Source: Longitalea luteola
Lineage (GTDB): Bacteria; Bacteroidota; Bacteroidia; Chitinophagales; Chitinophagaceae
Direction: 5' to 3'
Length of the DNA: 64,000 nucleotides
Assembly (NCBI RefSeq): GCF_017356035.1
Contig: NZ_JAFIQX010000015.1
Coordinates: forward strand, 62,001-126,000
Shown: positions 46,118-53,693 of the stretch, one piece after another
Layout of the letters: every line of letters starts with the position of its first letter
Position numbering within the stretch: position 1 is the first letter of the stretch
The notes under the pieces: generated by a model
Seen by the model: only the letters and a program-made list of their open reading frames with translations
Database searches by the model: none
What the model was told of the DNA's origin: nothing
Translations under genes and position numbers: made by a program

Positions 46118-46148
46118 GGGAACATTCCCATTTTACGGGAACATTCCC
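46118..46148. promoter_or_regulatory. Paired LacI-type operators between susC and lacI
   Basis: TGGGAACATTCCCA (core 46118-46129) and CGGGAACATTCCCA (core 46137-46148); cores 19 bp apart start to start. They lie 72 bp upstream of the susC ATG and 73 bp upstream of lacI, so one pair can control both genes. The same pair is found at 29942-29972. Confidence 0.88.
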
Positions 46149-46221
46149 ATCTTTCAATTAATTTGTTTTCTTTGTTGTTCATTTACACTTGTTTTTTATT
46201 CCAGAACAATAGCAGCCATAT

Positions 46222-47235
46222 ATGAAACGTCACCAGGTAACGATTGTGGATATTGCGCACAAGTTGAATCTTTCCAAATCGACTGTTTCCCGGGTATTGA
46301 CCGGACATCCCAGCGTAAGCGAAAAAACCCGCCAGGCCGTACTGGAACTTGCCGGGAAAATGGATTACCAGCGCAATATGCTTTCCATCAGTTTACTCAA
46401 TAAAAAAAGCAACACCATCGGCATCATTGTTCCCGAATTCATGAGCTCTTATTTCCCGCAGGTGATCATCGGCGCCCAGGAAATTGCCGCACAGGAAGGG
46501 TATAACACCATTATTTGTCATAGTAACGAGCATTACGAAACAGAGGTGGCCAACACCAAATTGATGCTGGCCAACCAGGTAGATGGCGTGCTGGTGTCCC
46601 TCACCAAGGAAACCAGGAATTTCGATCACCTGAAAGTATTCGAGCGCAAAGGGGTTCCCATTGTTTTTTTCAACCGCGTGTGTGAAGATATGAGTGTGCC
46701 TAAAGTGGTGGTAGATGATTACGAAGGCGCCTTTCGCGCCGTAGAGCATTTGATCAAGCGAAAGAAAAAGCGCATCGCTCATCTCGCCGGTCCCGACTCG
46801 CTGTCCATCAGCGTTAAACGCTTGCGTGGTTATCGCGACGCCCTGAAAAAGTACGAGATCCCGATCGATGAAGAGCTCATCATACCCTATGATCTTACGC
46901 TTGCCAAAGTGAAAATTTATGTAAACCATCTGCTGCAGCTGGATAATCCACCGGATGCTATTTTTGCCATCAATGACCCTACTGCCATCGAGGCGCTGCG
47001 GATCATTCGCAAAAAAGGATTACGGGTACCGGAGGATATCGCCGTCGTGGGTTTCAGCAATGATTATGTGTCCGAATTGATCGATCCGCCCCTTACTACC
47101 GTATCGCAGCCAGTAAAGGAGATCGGCAGTACTGCTGCCCGGCTGCTGATCGATCAGATCAACCGGGATATTTCAGAGTGGAAATCGATCATCCGGGTCT
47201 TAAAAACGGAGCTGATCGTACGCAAATCGAGTTAA
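46222..47235 (+). CDS. LacI-family transcriptional regulator of the polysaccharide locus
   Basis: 337 residues. N-terminal LacI helix-turn-helix with hinge (V-T-I-V-D-I-A-H-K-L-N-L-S-K-S-T-V-S-R-V-L, then H-P-S-V-S-E-K-T-R), periplasmic-binding-type core (I-G-I-I-V-P-E-F; D-A-I-F-A-I-N-D-P-T-A; V-G-F-S-N-D-Y) and C-terminal L-I-V-R-K-S-S. Divergent from susC, with a paired palindrome between the two. Most Bacteroidota glycan loci use hybrid two-component or SusR-type control; a LacI repressor is less usual, though known. Effector sugar unknown; autoregulation likely. Confidence 0.93.
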   Translation: MKRHQVTIVDIAHKLNLSKSTVSRVLTGHPSVSEKTRQAVLELAGKMDYQRNMLSISLLNKKSNTIGIIVPEFMSSYFPQVIIGAQEIAAQEGYNTIICHSNEHYETEVANTKLMLANQVDGVLVSLTKETRNFDHLKVFERKGVPIVFFNRVCEDMSVPKVVVDDYEGAFRAVEHLIKRKKKRIAHLAGPDSLSISVKRLRGYRDALKKYEIPIDEELIIPYDLTLAKVKIYVNHLLQLDNPPDAIFAINDPTAIEALRIIRKKGLRVPEDIAVVGFSNDYVSELIDPPLTTVSQPVKEIGSTAARLLIDQINRDISEWKSIIRVLKTELIVRKSS

Positions 47236-47321
47236 GCTGGCAAATTGGCTTACACGCCTGCGCGGGGCAACCGGCTTAACTGAAAAAAACCGATAACTTA
47301 ACAGTAGAGTATATCGAACGG

Positions 47322-47939
47322 CTAAAGCCCGGACTTCCTAAACCCGCAAAAAACAAAATGCTGCAGCGTATTAAAAGGCGTTAAATGCTCCTGCTCTATA
47401 CAACGAATCTTACTAAACCCGGCAGAGAATACATTTTCCAATTCTTTTTCACTATACTGCTTAATATCAAGTCCGCTGCATTTTTTAGGACCCTTTTCAG
47501 AAAAGGTGCCTACTATTAAATATTCCTTTACCCATTGCCTTGCTATGGAAACATATTGCTGCACCTGCTCAACGGTGGTTAAAAAATGAAAGGTGGCTCT
47601 GTCGTGCCAAACATCATATTTTTCAACCGGTGTAAATTCAGTTATATCTGCAACCACAAATTTTACCCGTTCTGCTTTATCGCCAAGCCGCTTCCGCACT
47701 TTTTCAAGCGCCTGTTCAGAAACATCCAATAGGGTAATGTTTTGAAAGCCTTCATCAAGTAAGAAGTCGACCAGTTTACTATCCCCTGCCCCAATATCAA
47801 TGATAGCAGCAGATGCCGGAATATTTAAGCTGTGGATGAAGTGTAGCGAGGGCTGCGGAACATCCTGCGTCCAACTTACTTCATTGGCCTGTTTATGCCG
47901 GTAAACATTTTCCCAATGGTCCTTTGTTTCGTCACTCAT
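47322..47939 (-). CDS. Class I SAM-dependent methyltransferase
   Basis: 205 residues, no signal. N-terminus H-W-E-N-V-Y, SAM motif I-I-D-I-G-A-G-D-S-K-L-V-D (about 45-57), acidic L-L-D-V-S at strand 2, V-V-A-D-I-T at strand 3, W-H-D-R-A-T-F-H-F-L. This type is often found with arsenic or tellurite genes. Last gene of the ars run, 17 bp after arsC, so probably the same transcript. Substrate unknown; a thiol or metalloid methylase is a guess. Confidence 0.8.
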   Translation of the reverse strand: MSDETKDHWENVYRHKQANEVSWTQDVPQPSLHFIHSLNIPASAAIIDIGAGDSKLVDFLLDEGFQNITLLDVSEQALEKVRKRLGDKAERVKFVVADITEFTPVEKYDVWHDRATFHFLTTVEQVQQYVSIARQWVKEYLIVGTFSEKGPKKCSGLDIKQYSEKELENVFSAGFSKIRCIEQEHLTPFNTLQHFVFCGFRKSGL

Positions 47940-47956
47940 ATATTTTTACTTGAGCG

Positions 47957-48370
47957 TTATAAGTTTTCAGCCACAAAGTTCTGGCAATACTCCCTGATCA
48001 TACCTCTTACATCCCGGAACGCCTGCAGGATCTGTTCTTCTGTTCCTGTTGCCTTTGCCGGATCAGGAAAATTGTAATGAAGCTTTATTGCATTTGAAGG
48101 ATAATACGGGCATCTTTCTTTGGCATTGTCGCAGACAGTGATCACATAATCAAAATCGATATCCTTGTACTCATTTACATGGTTCGATGTGTGATGAGAT
48201 ATATCAATTCCATCTTCTTTCATTATTTGAATGGCTCTTGGGTTTACACCGTGCGTTTCAATTCCTGCACTGTATACTTCTGCTTTATCCTTTGCAAAGA
48301 ACTTCAGATACCCTTCTGCTATCTGGCTCCGGCAACTGTTTCCGGTACATAAAATTAAGATCCGTTTCAT
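47957..48370 (-). CDS. arsC: Arsenate reductase, thioredoxin-dependent (ArsC)
   Basis: 137 residues from ATG 48370, whose first residues (MKRILILC-TGNSCRS) form the P-loop; the frame is open further to 48415 but adds only a non-conserved lead. Low-molecular-weight phosphatase fold with C8 in CTGNSCRS and the resolving pair C80/C87 in V-T-V-C-D-N-A-K-E-R-C-P, matching Cys10, Cys82 and Cys89 of S. aureus ArsC. Reduces arsenate to arsenite in the cytosol with electrons from thioredoxin. 89 bp after arsM. Confidence 0.93.
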   Translation of the reverse strand: MKRILILCTGNSCRSQIAEGYLKFFAKDKAEVYSAGIETHGVNPRAIQIMKEDGIDISHHTSNHVNEYKDIDFDYVITVCDNAKERCPYYPSNAIKLHYNFPDPAKATGTEEQILQAFRDVRGMIREYCQNFVAENL

Positions 48371-48459
48371 TGAGGGAAAATTTCCTTTTTTATAATAGTA
48401 CTGCTTACCAGACATACATTACGAAGCTCTCTGTGCGGCTGTATGCGTACTGTAATTCA

Positions 48460-49305
48460 CTAATCACAGCAATCGGGACCGCAGCAGGCCTTTTTTTCCA
48501 ATGGTTTTTCGGCATATACCGTTACGCTGCTGATACCTGTTCCTGATTGTTTAAAAGTAACCAGTTGTTCCGGCGAAAGATACTGCGACAGGATATCGTC
48601 GGGTATCGCAATGGGTTTATCTTTCTGAACGGTGATGTTCTCAAACCCGTTCGATGCTATCAACTCCAAATAAACCTGCTTTTGTATGGCTCCGGAAACA
48701 CAACCGGCATACATTTCGGCCGCCTCTCTTATTTCCTTTGGTAAATCACCTTCCAATACAATATCTGAAATGGAGAAATGACCACCGGGTTTCAACACCC
48801 TGAAGATCTCTTTAAGCACACCATCTTTATTTGGTACCAGGTTAAGCACACAATTACTTACTATTACATCAGCTAGATTGGAAGTAACAGGCATTTGTTC
48901 AATATCACCCTGCCTGAACTCAACGTTATGAAATCCTCTGGCTTCTGCATTCTTTCTGGCCCGCTCTATCATGGCAGGCGTAAAATCGATGCCGATCACT
49001 TTTCCGGTTTCGCCGGTCTCGTACCGCGCAATGAAGGCATCATTACCAGCGCCGCTTCCGAGGTCAATGACAACATCGCCTTTTTTGATCTTCGCAAACC
49101 GGGTGGGTAAGCCGCAGCCCAGGCCCAGGTCTGCGTCGGGATCATACCCTTCCAATTGGCTGTAATCGTCAGACATAATGTTATACACCTCTGTACTGCA
49201 ACAGCCCGAACCGCAGCAGGAGCTTTGGTTTGTTTCTTTATCCTGTAAAGCAATTTCCGAATATTTCTGCTTTACCACTTCTTTTAATTGTTCCTGGGTG
49301 TTCAT
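48460..49305 (-). CDS. arsM: Arsenite S-adenosylmethionine methyltransferase (ArsM)
   Basis: 281 residues. SAM motif V-I-D-L-G-S-G-A-G-N-D (79-89). The three arsenite-binding cysteines of ArsM are present: C64 (GLGCGLP), C152 (SNCVLN) and C202 (AGCVSGA). Extra Cys pairs stand at both ends (SSCCGSGCC, KKACCGPDCCD), possibly for metalloid capture. Methylates arsenite to less harmful or volatile forms in the cytosol. A palindrome of the ArsR type lies 22 bp before its start, so it has its own regulated promoter. Confidence 0.95.
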   Translation of the reverse strand: MNTQEQLKEVVKQKYSEIALQDKETNQSSCCGSGCCSTEVYNIMSDDYSQLEGYDPDADLGLGCGLPTRFAKIKKGDVVIDLGSGAGNDAFIARYETGETGKVIGIDFTPAMIERARKNAEARGFHNVEFRQGDIEQMPVTSNLADVIVSNCVLNLVPNKDGVLKEIFRVLKPGGHFSISDIVLEGDLPKEIREAAEMYAGCVSGAIQKQVYLELIASNGFENITVQKDKPIAIPDDILSQYLSPEQLVTFKQSGTGISSVTVYAEKPLEKKACCGPDCCD

Positions 49306-49326
49306 TTGACAAGTTTTTATTGTTTT

Positions 49327-49342
49327 ATTGCAATATTGCGAT
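49327..49342 (-). promoter_or_regulatory. ArsR-type operator in front of arsM
   Basis: ATTGCAATATTGCGAT, with a perfect GCAATATTGC centre, between arsR and arsM. Close match to the site in front of arsR (49695-49710). Confidence 0.75.
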
Positions 49343-49360
49343 TAATGGGACCAAAAAAAT

Positions 49361-49690
49361 TTAACAGCAGCCGTCCTTATTCTTATAAGCAACAAAGAAG
49401 TTATCAAATGCGTCTTTGTATTGCTTCCATACTTTGGGATCAATGCAATAACAGACGCTGGTGCCCTCGATGGTCCCCTGGATCAATCCTGCATTCTTCA
49501 ATTCTTTTAAATGTTGTGAAATGGTTGCCTGGGCAAGCCCCAATTCTTCAACCAGGTCACCACAAACACAGGCCTGTGTTTTAATTAAATGTTGAATGAT
49601 CGCTATTCGCGCCGGATGTGCCAAGGCCTTCATCATTTGAGCCAGCTTGTTCTGCTTATCGGTAAATATCTCGGTTTTTGTCAGTCCCAT
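49361..49690 (-). CDS. arsR: ArsR-family metalloregulatory repressor
   Basis: 109 residues from ATG 49690. The frame is open to 49720, but that start would place the operator palindrome 49695-49710 inside the gene, so 49690 is preferred. Winged helix with A-H-P-A-R-I-A-I-I-Q-H-L and the metal-binding helix A-C-V-C-G-D-L (C41, C43), then Q-A-T-I-S-Q-H-L-K-E-L; ends G-C-C. Arsenite or antimonite binding should release it from DNA. First gene of the arsenic run. Confidence 0.92.
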   Translation of the reverse strand: MGLTKTEIFTDKQNKLAQMMKALAHPARIAIIQHLIKTQACVCGDLVEELGLAQATISQHLKELKNAGLIQGTIEGTSVCYCIDPKVWKQYKDAFDNFFVAYKNKDGCC

Positions 49691-49694
49691 ATCT

Positions 49695-49710
49695 ATCGCA
49701 ATATTACGAT
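49695..49710 (-). promoter_or_regulatory. ArsR-type operator in front of arsR
   Basis: ATCGCAATATTACGAT, a 16-bp palindrome with one mismatch pair, ending 5 bp before the chosen start codon. Nearly the same as the arsM site, so autoregulation is expected. Confidence 0.78.
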
Positions 49711-49735
49711 TAAATTCCAATTCCCAAAATTTTAT

Positions 49736-49779
49736 TTAAAAAGCCCCGGCGGTCCCGATAACTATCGGGACGCCGGGGC
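49736..49779 (-). terminator. Strong rho-independent terminator
   Basis: Stem GCCCCGGCG / CGCCGGGGC with an inner TCCCGATA / TATCGGGA stem and a 3-base loop, followed on the minus strand by TTTTTAAATAAA. It ends the gene at 49812-50189 and insulates the arsR promoter. Confidence 0.9.
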
Positions 49780-49811
49780 CTGTACTATGATTAAGTTTGC
49801 TGTTGATGCTT

Positions 49812-50189
49812 TTACTGTAACGCATAAAAGCGCACTTCAACAATGACGCCTGGTTTTGTTTTGCTGCAAACATTCACTTTATACCGGTTGGCGGCATGTG
49901 TAATAACCCACGCTCCAAGTGGCGCCTCACGGAAGGCAGAACTACATGATTGTGGCGGTCCCTGCTGGCCCGCCTCGCGACCAGGGATCCATATCTTGCA
50001 TTCACCGGGAGGCGGTAAGTGTCCTTTAGGAATTCCCAACGCGCTGAAAGGGTAAATCCTTTCATCATTGCTGCGGGTATCTTCGTGATCTCCTCCATCA
50101 CCTGATGGCGAAGGGTAGCCGGGTTGAATGGTGATACACGAGGCCAGCAGTGATAAAACCACCAAGGTTGAAATAAATAAACGGCTCAT
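49812..50189 (-). CDS. Lipoprotein with a GHLPPPGEC motif
   Basis: 125 residues with lipoprotein signal MSRLFISTLVVLSLLASC (Cys18). The core motif I-P-K-G-H-L-P-P-P-G-E-C-K-I-W-I-P-G-R, then G-Q-Q-G-P-P-Q-S-C, is found in small exported proteins of several phyla; I know no function for it. The two Cys of this motif could form a disulphide. Stand-alone gene with a strong terminator. Confidence 0.75.
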   Translation of the reverse strand: MSRLFISTLVVLSLLASCITIQPGYPSPSGDGGDHEDTRSNDERIYPFSALGIPKGHLPPPGECKIWIPGREAGQQGPPQSCSSAFREAPLGAWVITHAANRYKVNVCSKTKPGVIVEVRFYALQ

Positions 50190-50407
50190 CAGGATATTAT
50201 AATTTGATAAAAAATATAAATATATAGTTCATGATCGGGTAATTTCAATAGTAAGAATACTATGAATTGTAGTTTGCACAGGCAAGCAAGCTGGTAAATT
50301 GACGAAATGGATCTATGATCTTTAAAACGTATCGCCCATAAATTTGGATTGATATAATGATTTTATATTTTTATGCCTGATTATTTACGATTATTAATCC
50401 GATACCC

Positions 50408-50653
50408 ATGTGGAAAACGCTTGGTTCCACTCAAAAAGTTAATCAGGGCGATAAAATTAAAATCTTTCATCCCCATCGTCAGGAAGATACCGGCTCCTTA
50501 TTTATTGTGGTAAGGACAGACGCTCATTATTTTGAGATCCTTCCCATTGTAGGCGAACTTGAAGTTCTGCCAAAGGATTTTAGAAAAAAAGTAGTCAGGT
50601 ATTTTGATGTAAACTACAGTCTTAAGATAGAAGTCTGGAGGGAGCATTTGTAG
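50408..50653 (+). CDS. Hypothetical 81-aa protein
   Basis: Small cytosolic protein, no recognised domain; begins MWKTLGSTQKVNQGDKIKIF, with a beta-strand-rich middle (SLFIVVRTDAHYFEILPIV). First gene of a plus-strand set of small genes; the spacers on both sides (218 bp upstream, 204 bp downstream) contain nothing I can name. Confidence 0.6.
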   Translation: MWKTLGSTQKVNQGDKIKIFHPHRQEDTGSLFIVVRTDAHYFEILPIVGELEVLPKDFRKKVVRYFDVNYSLKIEVWREHL

Positions 50654-50857
50654 ACTTATATACACAAAATTCATAATATACCCTCCTGTTTATCTGATCC
50701 TTCCTTTTAAAACTTATTTATTTATTAATGAATAGGTTACACAAATAAATTCACTTCATATCAGTTTTTTGGAACAATTCTTGGAACTTAACGTATACAA
50801 CCCTGCCTATCGAAAGAAGTAAGGCTGTTAAGTAGCACCATTAATTAATCAACCTGT

Positions 50858-51121
50858 ATGTCAACTGAAAATAGTTTATTGAATCAATATGCCGCGAAAA
50901 AGAAGTCGAAGAAACGGATGTCGGAAGCCGTGTATCTGAGGATCTTCAATGCACTTGCTGAGTTTGACGGGTCGGGTAAGAAATATGAAAACGCGCTGAA
51001 GAAAGCAAGTAAGCAGATCGCCAAAGAAGTTATAAAAGCCAATCGGAAAGCAGCCATTGGTACCAGTAACGAAAATGGTAACAATGACCAGGAAATGACT
51101 ACCCTATTTAAAGAAGCTTAA
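50858..51121 (+). CDS. Small basic protein before the response regulator
   Basis: 87 residues, Lys-rich (AAKKKSKKRMSEAVYLRIF; ENALKKASKQIAKEVIKANR), helical, no signal. Pattern is like small nucleoid or RNA-associated proteins but no family is recognised. Ends 12 bp before the response-regulator gene, so probably co-transcribed with it. Confidence 0.65.
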   Translation: MSTENSLLNQYAAKKKSKKRMSEAVYLRIFNALAEFDGSGKKYENALKKASKQIAKEVIKANRKAAIGTSNENGNNDQEMTTLFKEA

Positions 51122-51133
51122 TAAACAACATCT

Positions 51134-51562
51134 ATGTCTGTGCCTGACCTGATAGAAGCGAAAGTGATATTACATATAGATGATGACCAGGATGACCGAT
51201 TCCTGGTTCGATCTGCAATAAAAGAAATTGATCCCGCTATCATAGTTAAAGACGCTCATAATGGGCGAAATGCAATAGAATTTTTAAACCAGGCAAAGTT
51301 CGAAGGCCACTTGCCGTCGTTGATCATTCTCGATTACAACATGCCCCTGATGAATGGATTGGAAACGTATAAAGAGATCAGAAAAGACCCTGAGTTGCCT
51401 TCCATTCCGGTTGTTCTGCTCACTACGTTCTTTAATGAAAAAGACAGTGCTTACTGGGAGAACGAAAATGTAACTGCCTATACGAAACCCTCAGATTACG
51501 ATGCATTTACAGCTTGCGTTAAAGAAATACTTGATTGTTGTGACCTGGTAAACAGGAGCTGA
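51134..51562 (+). CDS. Single-domain response regulator (receiver only)
   Basis: 142 residues: acidic pocket I-D-D-D-Q-D-D (15-21), phosphorylation site D67 in L-I-I-L-D-Y-N-M-P, conserved Thr in L-L-T-T-F-F and Lys in Y-T-K-P-S. No output domain, so it acts through protein contacts, like CheY or Rcp-type receivers. No kinase gene is adjacent; the cognate kinase is elsewhere. Confidence 0.92.
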   Translation: MSVPDLIEAKVILHIDDDQDDRFLVRSAIKEIDPAIIVKDAHNGRNAIEFLNQAKFEGHLPSLIILDYNMPLMNGLETYKEIRKDPELPSIPVVLLTTFFNEKDSAYWENENVTAYTKPSDYDAFTACVKEILDCCDLVNRS

Positions 51563-51646
51563 TTATACCAGGTACATTCCTGTCCTCAAATAATATCAGA
51601 AAGTTCCCATGGCATATATTTTTATACGTTATTATAAAACGTAGTT

Positions 51647-51850
51647 ATGAAACGAGTATATCTAACAGCAATGACCGCCTTAATAAGCTCATTGCTATGG
51701 GCACAGGATAAAGCTGCAGATGTTGATATAAATGTAAATAAAGACAGTGGTGGTGGAGGCTTTTGGGGCTCACCAGTGATGTGGATCATTGGCGCTGCTG
51801 TTTTTATTATAGTACTGGTAGCGGTTTCGCGCAGCGGTAGCCGTCAATAG
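51647..51850 (+). CDS. Small exported membrane-anchored protein
   Basis: 67 residues: signal peptide (MKRVYLTAMTALISSLLWAQ), short Gly-rich periplasmic part (DINVNKDSGGGGFWG) and one C-terminal membrane segment (about 44-61) with a basic tail. Widespread in Bacteroidota as a hypothetical; function unknown. Followed directly by a hairpin terminator. Confidence 0.75.
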   Translation: MKRVYLTAMTALISSLLWAQDKAADVDINVNKDSGGGGFWGSPVMWIIGAAVFIIVLVAVSRSGSRQ

Positions 51851-51877
51851 TCCTCCTGATATAGTTTTTGTTTTTTA

Positions 51878-51909
51878 AATAAGCTCTCTTGACGGGAGCT
51901 TATTTTTTT
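51878..51909 (+). terminator. Rho-independent terminator
   Basis: 9-bp arms AATAAGCTC (51878-51886) and GAGCTTATT (51896-51904) followed by a T-run, 28 bp after the stop at 51850. Confidence 0.85.
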
Positions 51910-51979
51910 CATAAATAAAATTTGAGTTTGCTGCAAGACTGCTAATTCAGTGATCAGCCGGGCAAGTGCAAAATAAACT

Positions 51980-53170
51980 TCAAAGCGCTGCCTGAATGGC
52001 CTTGGTATACTGTTTATTGTTCGTTTTTTTTATGTCCACCTGCCGGCACTGGTTGAATACTGCATATTTTTTAATAGCGTCAGTGATCCTGCTGATCGTT
52101 GATTCCGATAGTTTGAGTCGTTCAAAATGAAGATTGTGAATAGTCAACACTTTTTGTTTGCGATCAGCCTTCGAATCCATACGGGCAACAAACGTATCTT
52201 CTACCAGTACAGGCAATGAAAAATAGCCGTATTTGCGTTTTGCCTCGGGAACGAAACATTCTATCTGGTAATCGAAATTGAAAAAGTCCTTTAACCGGTG
52301 CCTGAATACATTCAGGATATCGAATGGCGAAAGCACATACGCTTCGCCTGCCAATTCGATCTTTTTGTTCTTATAACCGGGTAACATGTAGAGCGGACTG
52401 GTCGTAAGGCCCTCGATCACCACCTGGCAAACGGCCCCTTCCGTCACCAGTTTTTGCAGCTCTTTTTTTATTACATGATCTTTAACGTAACGTGCGCGCC
52501 AGACGATCTCTTTGGCGTAGGCGATACCGAGCGATTGTAAGGATCGTTGGATCACATACCTGGCAAACTCCTCAGGAGTTGGCATCGTTGTATCAATATC
52601 ATCGGGGATGAGGTTACCGGGCAGATCATATACTTTCTGGAAATCTTTCCGGGTGATCATCAGGCTTCCGTCGAGATACAACCGTTCGAGCGCCATCTTC
52701 GATGGCCGCCAGTCCCACCACCCTGAACTGGCTACCTCCCGGTCATTGTCAAAATCTTTTACCATCAGCGGCCCTTCCCGCTCTATCCTTTCCAGCACCT
52801 TCTGCATAAGATTGAGCTCTGCCTGGGTCAGCGGTTTTCTTCTTAATGACATGCCTTTTTTCACGGGTAATGAATATCTAAAATCATCCATGGGCATATA
52901 GCCGGCAACAAAGGTGAAGAATTCAAAGATCCTTCCGTCGGCTTCCAGCTCTTCAAGCCATTCGGGTTTGTAATCGGGCACGCGGCTGAAGATGGCATGG
53001 TGATGCGCCCGCTCAACCACATAGTTAGCATCGATCTGAATAAATCCAAGGTGTTCGATGAGTTTATAAACCGCCTCGCGGCCCTTCCCGAAGGGTGCAG
53101 GTTTGTACAGCCCTGCTGCATGGAGGATGATCTTTCTGGCTTGTGACGGCGTGAGGATAAGTGGCTTCAT
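51980..53170 (-). CDS. AlkX/YcaQ-like winged-helix DNA glycosylase
   Basis: 396 residues of the HTH_42 family. N-terminal L-T-P-S-Q-A-R-K-I-I-L and the catalytic-site motif G-F-I-Q-I-D-A-N (Q45, D47), then R-A-H-H-H-A-I-F-S-R. In this family E. coli YcaQ (AlkX) has a QxD motif and opens DNA interstrand cross-links, while Streptomyces AlkZ has QxQ. The QxD here points to the AlkX branch. Likely removes bulky alkylated bases. An AlkD-like gene lies 1.7 kb to the right. Branch choice rests on one motif. Confidence 0.85.
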   Translation of the reverse strand: MKPLILTPSQARKIILHAAGLYKPAPFGKGREAVYKLIEHLGFIQIDANYVVERAHHHAIFSRVPDYKPEWLEELEADGRIFEFFTFVAGYMPMDDFRYSLPVKKGMSLRRKPLTQAELNLMQKVLERIEREGPLMVKDFDNDREVASSGWWDWRPSKMALERLYLDGSLMITRKDFQKVYDLPGNLIPDDIDTTMPTPEEFARYVIQRSLQSLGIAYAKEIVWRARYVKDHVIKKELQKLVTEGAVCQVVIEGLTTSPLYMLPGYKNKKIELAGEAYVLSPFDILNVFRHRLKDFFNFDYQIECFVPEAKRKYGYFSLPVLVEDTFVARMDSKADRKQKVLTIHNLHFERLKLSESTISRITDAIKKYAVFNQCRQVDIKKTNNKQYTKAIQAAL

Positions 53171-53268
53171 ACGTGGGCGGCAAAGTTAATCCCATTTTGC
53201 CACAAATGGCCCATTTGTGAGATTTTGCTTATATTAGTAATGCACGATTATTAAACCAACTAACGATT

Positions 53269-53658
53269 ATGAAGCCTACCACCATCAATACCCTGTACTG
53301 GGTGTTTACCATTTTATTTGCAGCACTCATGATATATTCTGCCTATGGCAGCATCCTGGTAAACGAGGACTCAAAAAAACTGATACGTGATTATCTTGGC
53401 TTTCCTGAATATTTTATTCCATTCACCGGTTATGCGAAACTGTTTGGTTCCATTGCTATTTTAATTCCCGGATTAAAGACGATCAAAGAATGGGCGTATG
53501 CCGGATTGTTCTTTGATCTCGTGGGTGCTGTTTATGCCAGTATCGCCGTATCCAAAGCGTTCCATCCCATGATGCTTTTTATGCTGGTATGGTTTGTACC
53601 GGGCATCCTGTCTTATTATTTCTGGAAGAGAAAGATCAAAGCGGGGTTGAAGCCGTAA
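53269..53658 (+). CDS. DoxX-like membrane protein
   Basis: 129 residues, four membrane helices, with F-T-G-Y-A-K-L-F-G-S-I-A-I-L-I-P and A-Y-A-G-L-F-F-D-L-V-G-A, the pattern of the DoxX-like (DoxX_2/PF13564) family. Function of these proteins is unclear; some are linked to redox or sulphur metabolism. Ends 35 bp before the flavoprotein gene in the same direction. Confidence 0.85.
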   Translation: MKPTTINTLYWVFTILFAALMIYSAYGSILVNEDSKKLIRDYLGFPEYFIPFTGYAKLFGSIAILIPGLKTIKEWAYAGLFFDLVGAVYASIAVSKAFHPMMLFMLVWFVPGILSYYFWKRKIKAGLKP

Positions 53659-53693
53659 AGCTCATAATTTCCCATAAATTCAATTAACCCTTC

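Noticed and set aside
46047-46157. Longer N-terminus for SusC
   Set aside because: Would translate the operator pair and hide the signal peptide inside the protein.
46393-46929. 178-codon minus-strand frame
   Set aside because: Antisense to the LacI regulator, whose motifs are complete.
49691-49720. Longer N-terminus for ArsR
   Set aside because: Would place the operator palindrome within the coding sequence; the shorter start fits ArsR family length.
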